Shown one piece after another: positions 59,248 through 64,000 of a DNA stretch of 64,000 bases. Each line of letters begins with the position of its first letter. Position 1 is the stretch's first letter. This DNA comes from Mesorhizobium escarrei (GTDB taxonomy: Bacteria; Pseudomonadota; Alphaproteobacteria; Rhizobiales; Rhizobiaceae): assembly GCF_935825525.1 (NCBI RefSeq), contig NZ_CAKXZT010000140.1:25106-89105 (forward strand), in the 5' to 3' direction. Position numbers and translations under genes: made by a program. The notes beneath the pieces are model-generated. The model saw only the letters and a list, made by a program, of their open reading frames with translations, had not been told where the DNA came from and searched no databases.

Positions 59248-60210
59248 ATGACCGACGCTTCGTCCCTGCCACTCTACCCCCACCGCCATCTTCTGGGCAT
59301 CCGCGATCTTTCCCCCGCCGACATCGAGCTTTTGCTGGACAGGGCGGACCGGTCGGTCGCGATCTCGCGGCAGTCGGAGAAGAAGGCCTCGACGCTGCGT
59401 GGCCGCACTCAGATCAATCTGTTCTACGAAGCTTCGACACGTACGCAATCGTCGTTCGAGCTGGCCGGAAAACGGCTCGGCGCCGACGTCATGAACATGT
59501 CGGTGGCCAGCTCTTCGGTGAAGAAGGGCGAGACGCTGATCGACACGGCGATGACGCTGAACGCCATGCATCCCGACATCCTGATCATCCGCCACCAGTC
59601 GGCGGGTGCCGCGGCGCTGCTGGCGCAAAAGGTCGGCTGCTCGGTGATCAATGCCGGCGACGGCGCCCATGAGCACCCGACGCAGGCGCTGCTCGACGCG
59701 CTGACCATCCGCCGCGCCAGAGGCCCGCTGTCGAAGCTGATCGTAGCGATCTGCGGCGACATCCTGCATTCGCGCGTGGCGCGTTCCAACATCATGCTGC
59801 TCAATGCGCTCGGCGCGCAGGTGCGCGTGGTGGCGCCGTCCACGCTTTTGCCCGCCGGCATCGAGAAAATGGGCGTGATCGTCACCCGTTCGATGGCCGA
59901 AGGGCTCAAGGAGGCGGACGTGGTGATGATGCTGCGGCTGCAGCGCGAGCGGATGGAAGGCGCCTTCGTGCCTTCGGTGCGCGAATATTTCCACTATTTC
60001 GGCCTCGACGCTGAGAAACTGAAGGCGGCCAAGGACGGCGCTCTGGTGATGCATCCCGGCCCGATGAACCGCGGCGTCGAGATCGCCTCGGAAATCGCCG
60101 ACGGTCCGCAGAGCGTCATCCAGGAACAGGTGGAGATGGGTGTTGCCGTGCGCATGGCGGTGATGGAAGCGCTGCTCGACCCCCGCCGCAACCGCGAAGT
60201 TGCCCGATGA
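59248..60210 (+). CDS. pyrB: Aspartate carbamoyltransferase catalytic subunit
   Basis: First committed pyrimidine step: carbamoyl phosphate plus aspartate to carbamoyl aspartate. Carbamoyl phosphate site FYEASTRTQSSFELAGKRLG, the mobile Lys loop SVASSSVKKGETLIDTAMTL, GAHEHPTQALLDALTI, and aspartate-side MLRLQRERMEGAF and MHPGPMNRGVEIASEIAD. 320 residues, complete. Its stop overlaps the start of the dihydroorotase-like gene (ATGA), as in bacteria where PyrB and a dihydroorotase-like protein form one complex. Confidence 0.97.
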   Translation: MTDASSLPLYPHRHLLGIRDLSPADIELLLDRADRSVAISRQSEKKASTLRGRTQINLFYEASTRTQSSFELAGKRLGADVMNMSVASSSVKKGETLIDTAMTLNAMHPDILIIRHQSAGAAALLAQKVGCSVINAGDGAHEHPTQALLDALTIRRARGPLSKLIVAICGDILHSRVARSNIMLLNALGAQVRVVAPSTLLPAGIEKMGVIVTRSMAEGLKEADVVMMLRLQRERMEGAFVPSVREYFHYFGLDAEKLKAAKDGALVMHPGPMNRGVEIASEIADGPQSVIQEQVEMGVAVRMAVMEALLDPRRNREVAR

Positions 60211-61493
60211 GCACAACGGTCTTCAGCCGGGCCCGCATCGTCGATCCGTCGCGCGGCATCGATGAGGTCGGCACGGTCATTGTCGAGGGCCGCAAGATCG
60301 TCGCCGCCGGCAAGGCGGCCTTGAACCAGGGCGCTGCGCAAGATGCTACCGTCATCGACTGCGCCGGCAAAGCAATCATTCCCGGCCTGATCGATGCGCG
60401 CGTCTTCATCGGCGAGCCGGGCGGCGAGCACCGCGAGACCATCGCTTCGGCTAGTGTGGCGGCGGCCGCCGGCGGCGTCACTTCCATCGTCATGATGCCC
60501 GACACCGACCCGGTGATCGACAATGTCGCGCTGGTCGAATTCGTGCTGCGCACCGCCAAGGACACGGCCATCGTCAACATCTTTCCGGCGGCGGCGATCA
60601 CAAAAGGCCTCGAAGGCCGCGAGATGACCGAATTCGGCCTGCTGCGCGAGGCCGGCGCGATCGCCTTCACTGACGGGCGGCACACCATATCAAGCGCACT
60701 GGTGATGCGCCGCGCGCTGACCTATGCGCGCGATTTCGGCGGCGTGATCGCGCATGAAACCCAGGACGCCGACCTCGCTTCATCAGGCGTCATGAACGAA
60801 GGCCTCTATGCCAGCTGGCTCGGCCTTGCCGGCATTCCGCGCGAGGCCGAGTCCATTCCGCTGGAGCGCGATCTTGCGCTGGCGCGGCTGACTGGCGGCG
60901 CCTATCACGCGGCCAAGATCTCGACTGCCATGGCGGCAAACGCGGTAACGAGGGCCAAGGCCGACGGCGCCAATGTCACAGCAGGCGTCTCGATCCACAA
61001 TCTGTCTCTCAACGAGAACGATGTCGGCGAATACCGCACCTTCTTCCGGCTGACGCCGCCATTGCGCGCCGAGGAAGACCGGCTGGCGATGATCGAGGCG
61101 GTCAATGACGGCACGATCGACATCATCGTATCTTCGCACGACCCGCAGGACGTCGACACCAAGCGCCTGCCTTTCGCCGACGCCGCGGCCGGCGCCATCG
61201 GGCTGGAGACACTGCTCGGCGCAGCGCTGCGGCTCTACCACAATGGCGATATGACGCTGCTCAGGTTGGTTGAGAAATTGTCCACTGCTCCGGCAAGACT
61301 GTTCGGCCTGCCCGGCGGCACGCTGAAGCCGGGTGCGGTCGCCGACCTTGCGCTGGTCGATCTCGACGAGCCATGGATCGTCAGCGAAAGCGGCATCCGT
61401 TCGCGCTCGAAAAACACCTGTTTCGAAGGCGCGCGGCTGCAGGGCAAGGTCTTGCAAACGATGGTGGCGGGCCGCACAGTGTTTTCGGCCTAG
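60207..61493 (+). CDS. pyrC: Dihydroorotase-like protein, probably non-catalytic (PyrX type)
   Basis: 428 residues with the amidohydrolase barrel of dihydroorotase: AIIPGLIDARVFIGEPGGEH, VTSIVMMPDTDPVIDNVALV, ITKGLEGREMTEFGLLREAG, FADAAAGAIGLETLLGAALR. The metal-binding HxH that normally follows PGLID is RVF here (residues 65-67), and the late DHAPH is SHDPQ, so the binuclear zinc site is missing. I infer a structural partner of PyrB, like the PyrC' proteins known in Pseudomonas; another dihydroorotase would be needed elsewhere in the genome. Coupled to pyrB; plsY follows after 18 bases. Confidence 0.9.
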   Translation: MSTTVFSRARIVDPSRGIDEVGTVIVEGRKIVAAGKAALNQGAAQDATVIDCAGKAIIPGLIDARVFIGEPGGEHRETIASASVAAAAGGVTSIVMMPDTDPVIDNVALVEFVLRTAKDTAIVNIFPAAAITKGLEGREMTEFGLLREAGAIAFTDGRHTISSALVMRRALTYARDFGGVIAHETQDADLASSGVMNEGLYASWLGLAGIPREAESIPLERDLALARLTGGAYHAAKISTAMAANAVTRAKADGANVTAGVSIHNLSLNENDVGEYRTFFRLTPPLRAEEDRLAMIEAVNDGTIDIIVSSHDPQDVDTKRLPFADAAAGAIGLETLLGAALRLYHNGDMTLLRLVEKLSTAPARLFGLPGGTLKPGAVADLALVDLDEPWIVSESGIRSRSKNTCFEGARLQGKVLQTMVAGRTVFSA

Positions 61494-61511
61494 GGCATAT
61501 CCGGGGGAACA

Positions 61512-62099
61512 ATGGCTTACGGCATTGTCTTGGCGCTGGTGTTCGGCTATCTGCTCGGCTCGATCCCGTTCGGCCTCCTGATCACTCGTGCCGCCGGCCT
61601 TGGCGACGTCCGCAACATCGGCTCCGGCAATATCGGCGCCACCAATGTGCTGCGCACCGGCAACAAGGGCCTGGCCGCCGCCACGCTGCTGCTCGACGCG
61701 CTGAAAGGCACGGCGGCGGTGCTGATCGCCGGTCGCTTTGCCCCGGAGCTCGGGCCCTGGGCCGGCCTCGGCGCCTTTTTCGGCCATCTCTTCCCGGTCT
61801 GGCTTGGCTTCAAGGGCGGCAAGGGGGTCGCCACCTATCTCGGCGTGCTGATCGCTCTTGCCTGGCAGGTGGCGCTGATCTTCGCCCTCGTCTGGCTGGC
61901 CGTCGCTTTCCTGTTCCGCTATTCCTCGCTGGCGGCGCTGACGGCAGCAGTCGTCGTGCCGATCGCCCTCTATGTCCTCAGCACGCCTCAGATTGCCGGG
62001 CTGTTCGCGTTGATGAGCCTGATCGTCATCATAAAACACCGGGCCAACATTACCCGGCTGCTGGCCGGCACCGAGGGCAAGATCGGGGCCAGGGAGTGA
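61512..62099 (+). CDS. plsY: Glycerol-3-phosphate acyltransferase PlsY
   Basis: Inner-membrane enzyme using acyl-phosphate to make lysophosphatidic acid. Conserved loops: GYLLGSIPFGLLITR, NIGSGNIGATNVLRTGNKG, LLLDALKGTAAVLIA, FGHLFPVWLGFKGGKGVAT and IIKHRANITRLLAGTEGK. 195 residues, five membrane segments. The stop overlaps the dprA GTG start (GTGA). Confidence 0.97.
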   Translation: MAYGIVLALVFGYLLGSIPFGLLITRAAGLGDVRNIGSGNIGATNVLRTGNKGLAAATLLLDALKGTAAVLIAGRFAPELGPWAGLGAFFGHLFPVWLGFKGGKGVATYLGVLIALAWQVALIFALVWLAVAFLFRYSSLAALTAAVVVPIALYVLSTPQIAGLFALMSLIVIIKHRANITRLLAGTEGKIGARE

Positions 62100-63219
62100 G
62101 CCAGCGCGCCGCCGGAACGCGGCTCAGCGACCGGCAGCGGTTGAGCTGGCTTCGCTTGATCCGCACGCCGAATGTCGGCCCGGCCACCTTTCGCGACCTG
62201 ATCAACCGCTTCGGCTCGGCCGAGACGGCGCTCGAAATGCTGCCCGAGCTGATGATTTCGGGCGGCGCCAGAAAGATCGTCCGCATCCCGACGATGGCCG
62301 AGGCCGAGGCGGAACTGGAGACCGCCCGGCGCGCCGGCGCCCGCTTCGTCGGCATCGGCGAGGCTGACTATCCGCCGCTGATGAAAAGCATGGACCATGC
62401 GCCGCCGATGCTTGCCGTCAAAGGCGAAGGCGCGGTGTTCCGGCTGCCGGCGGTCGCCATAGTCGGCGCCCGCACGCCTCGCTGGCCGGCATCAAGATGG
62501 CGCGCACGCTCGCCGCCGAACTCGGCCGCGACGGCTTCGGCATCGTCTCCGGCCTGGCGCGCGGCATCGACACGGCAGCACATCAGGGCAGCCTTGCGTC
62601 AGGCACGATCGGTGTGCTGGCCGGCGGCCTCGACCTGCCCTACCCGCCCGAGAATGCCGCACTGTGCAACGAGATTGCCGAGCGCGGCGGCGCCATCATT
62701 TCAGAGATGCCGTTCGGCTGGCAGCCGCGCGCCCAGGATTTTCCGCGCCGCAACCGACTTGTCGCCGGTGCGGCATTGGGGCTGGTCGTGGTCGAGGCGG
62801 CGCTACGCTCCGGCTCGCTGATCAGCGCCAGGCTTGCCGGCGAGATGGGCCGGCTGGTCTTCGCCGTCCCCGGCTCGCCGCTCGATCCGCGCGCCGCCGG
62901 CGCCAACGCCTTGCTCAAGGACGGCGCCACCCTGGTCACCGAGGCATCGGACATTACCGGTGCGATCGCGCCGCTGGTCGGCGCACTGGCGCCAAGGATG
63001 CCGCCGCTCGAAGAGCCGCCCGACTTTTCGGCAACACCGCCGCCCGGCGAAGACGACCGCGCTCGCGTCATCGAAGCGCTCGGCCCGACGCCGGTGGCGA
63101 TCGACGAAATCATCCGCCACACCGGCCTGCATCCCGCCCAGGTTTTCATGGTGCTGCTGGAACTCGACCTCGCCGGCCGGCTGGAGCGCCACGCCGGCGG
63201 CAATGTCTCGCTGGTGTGA
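62096..63219 (+). pseudogene. dprA: DNA-processing protein DprA with a one-base frameshift
   Basis: Loads RecA on incoming single-stranded DNA during transformation. The N-terminal segment (from GTG 62096) has RLSWLRLIRTPNVGPATFRD, a SAM-like helical domain and PAVAIVGARTPR, then leaves the family. The rest is in another frame from about 62490: MARTLAAELGRDGFGIVSGL, ARGIDTAAHQGSLASGTIGV, ISEMPFGWQPRAQDFPRRNR and a C-terminal winged helix. The junction near 62474 reads CCCGCACGCC; one extra A (CGCAACGCC) would give VGARNASLAGIKMART, the Rossmann motif of the family. 374 residues when restored. Frameshift reality is open. Confidence 0.85.
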
Positions 63220-63312
63220 TCGAGACGATTCTTGAGAGAACCTGGCCCGACGCCGCTAGAAAACCCAGCGCGTCACAAAGCACCTCGCGTTAGACGGGAA
63301 CAGTAAGCGAAC

Positions 63313-63359
63313 GGCCCGTGCGACTTTTTATGTCGCACGGGCCGCAAAAAGTCGCACGG
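63313..63359. terminator. Strong hairpin with third repeat copy downstream of dprA
   Basis: GGCCCGTGCGAC (63313-63324) and GTCGCACGGGCC (63332-63343) form a perfect 12-bp stem around TTTTTAT. A third copy of GTCGCACGG follows at 63351-63359 after GCAAAAA, so an alternative pairing is possible. It separates dprA from tRNA-Lys. The downstream run is A-rich on the plus strand and T-rich on the minus strand, so a minus-strand terminator for the tRNA is possible as well. Confidence 0.6.
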
Positions 63360-63416
63360 TTCCGGCTCTGTTCCAGACGCCAAAACGCTAACATGTTGAA
63401 GTTCCACGCGAAAAAA

Positions 63417-63492
63417 TGGTGAGCGCGCAGGGATTCGAACCCTGGACCTACTGATTAAAAGTCAGTTGCTCTACCGGCTGAGCTACGCGCTC
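63417..63492 (-). tRNA. tRNA-Lys (anticodon TTT)
   Basis: 76 bases with encoded CCA. Acceptor stem GAGCGCG / CGCGCTC, D arm TAGCTCAGCCGGTAGAGCA, anticodon arm CTGACTTTTAATCAG with anticodon TTT, T arm AGGGTTCGAATCCCT, discriminator A. All four stems pair. Confidence 0.97.
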
Positions 63493-63754
63493 CCGCGGGC
63501 TCAGGATGCCGCCCTCGAAATTGCGCGGAACATAGGGAGAGTGTCTCGAACGGTCAACCGGAAAAAGAGGCCTTGCAAGTCGGACTTTTCGCGGTCTCCG
63601 ACGCCTCGCAAACCGTCTCGACAAGATCCGAGTGGCAAGTCTCGCACAGAAGCCGAGACGCATTACAAATCAGCAGCTTGCTATTTTTCGCGGAACAATT
63701 GCGCAACCCGCCCGTTTTTGTCGCTACAAGGGACGACGCTTTCAAGGAGAAGAC

Positions 63755-64000
63755 CATGAACAGGATCATGTCGGGCTTGCTGGCGACCGTGCTGTCAGCG
63801 TCATTCGCTGTAGCACAAATCGTGCCCGTCAACGCCCAGCCCATCTACGTGCCGCTGGGTCAGAACATCTCGTCGGATGTCCAGACCGTTCAGGATGAAC
63901 GGTGGAGGTGGAGGAACCGGGATTTCTCCCGTCGCGATTTCCGTCGCGATTTTTCTCGCCGTGATTTCCGTCGCGATTTTTCTCGCCGTGATTTCCGTCG
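63755..64000 (+). CDS. BA14K-like secreted repeat protein (3' end outside window)
   Basis: 82 codons visible, open at the window end. Signal peptide MNRIMSGLLATVLSASFAVA, then VPVNAQPIYVPLGQNISSDV and a Trp/Arg-rich start of repeats (ERWRWRNRDFSRRDFRRDFS). The opening strongly resembles rhizobial BA14K-family secreted proteins. The Arg/Asp/Phe/Ser repeat DFRRDFSRR is encoded by 27-bp tandem units. GGAGAAGACC precedes the ATG. Confidence 0.75.
63936..64000. repeat. 27-bp tandem repeat inside the BA14K-like gene
   Basis: Unit GATTTCCGTCGCGATTTTTC plus TCGCCGT: perfect copies at 63936-63962 and 63963-63989, and an 11-base start of a third to the window end. In frame (27 = 9 codons), encoding DFRRDFSRR each time, so copy number can change without shifting the frame. 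Confidence 0.93.

Noticed and set aside
63936..64000. Possible CRISPR array
   Set aside because: Units are directly adjacent without spacers and are in frame with a signal-peptide-bearing gene, so this is a coding tandem repeat.
1..64000. A new defence, toxin, secretion or biosynthetic island
   Set aside because: Gene content and order are those of a rhizobial core chromosome; there is no cluster of unknown genes with nucleases, NTPases, toxins or modular enzymes, and no composition break I can see.

Overview
The window is a high-GC stretch of alphaproteobacterial chromosome, most likely Mesorhizobium or a close relative in the Rhizobiales. The evidence is the conserved block rpsB-tsf-pyrH-frr-uppS-cdsA-rseP-bamA-lpxD-fabZ-lpxA-lpxI-lpxB, an SOS box of the GAAC-N7-GAAC type in front of lexA, lineage-typical small proteins (DUF982, DUF1489, EipB, BA14K-like, phasin) and several copies of a dispersed palindrome around CCGAAAATC/GATTTTCGG. 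It is core genome: no integrase, transposase, phage, CRISPR, plasmid or secretion-island gene was found.

Layout. 1-4.6 kb: an efflux adaptor/ABC permease pair facing a TetR regulator across a perfect 19-bp palindrome, a decayed methyltransferase, a frameshifted OmpR-type response regulator and a DUF982 gene. 4.8-10 kb (minus strand): DUF1697, pyrG, an L,D-transpeptidase, secG, tpiA. 10.2-16.6 kb (plus strand): a run ppiD-like, trpD, trpC, moaC, moeA, lexA. 16.6-19 kb: comEC with two frameshifts. 19.1-22 kb: gltX and gltA. 22.1-35.9 kb (minus strand): the translation, phospholipid, outer-membrane and lipid A cluster running from rpsB to lpxB. 35.9-42.2 kb: LysE-type exporter (frameshifted), DUF4031, acyltransferase-like, eipB, then plus-strand RidA, GDPD, acetyltransferase and HIT genes. 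42.3-51 kb: clpA/clpS, phasin, a SPOR-tailed D,D-carboxypeptidase, a DnaJ-like/VWA pair, DUF1489, sdaA. 51-64 kb: DUF599, ydcF-like (frameshifted), gatA-GNAT-gatC, a metallo-hydrolase, ruvX, two membrane proteins, an AidB-like flavoprotein, pyrB-pyrC-like-plsY-dprA, tRNA-Lys and the start of a BA14K-like secreted protein.

How the genes fit together. UppS, CdsA, PlsY, FabZ, LpxA/D/I/B, BamA, RseP, the L,D-transpeptidase, the D,D-carboxypeptidase and EipB all act in envelope construction. RpsB, Tsf, Frr, GltX and GatC/A serve translation. PyrG, PyrH and PyrB serve pyrimidine synthesis; the dihydroorotase-like partner of PyrB lacks its metal ligands and is probably structural. ClpA/ClpS form a proteolysis module.

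Two themes stand out. Six genes (methyltransferase, response regulator, comEC, LysE, YdcF, dprA) carry single-base frameshifts, mostly one-base deletions; this suggests uncorrected sequencing indels, although both DNA-uptake genes (comEC, dprA) are hit. Short tandem duplications of about 16-27 bp also recur at gene ends and in tails. I found no convincing undescribed multi-gene system. The best leads are the VWA/DnaJ-like membrane pair, the two spaced palindromes before the phasin gene, the long rpsB leader, and the pseudo-dihydroorotase.
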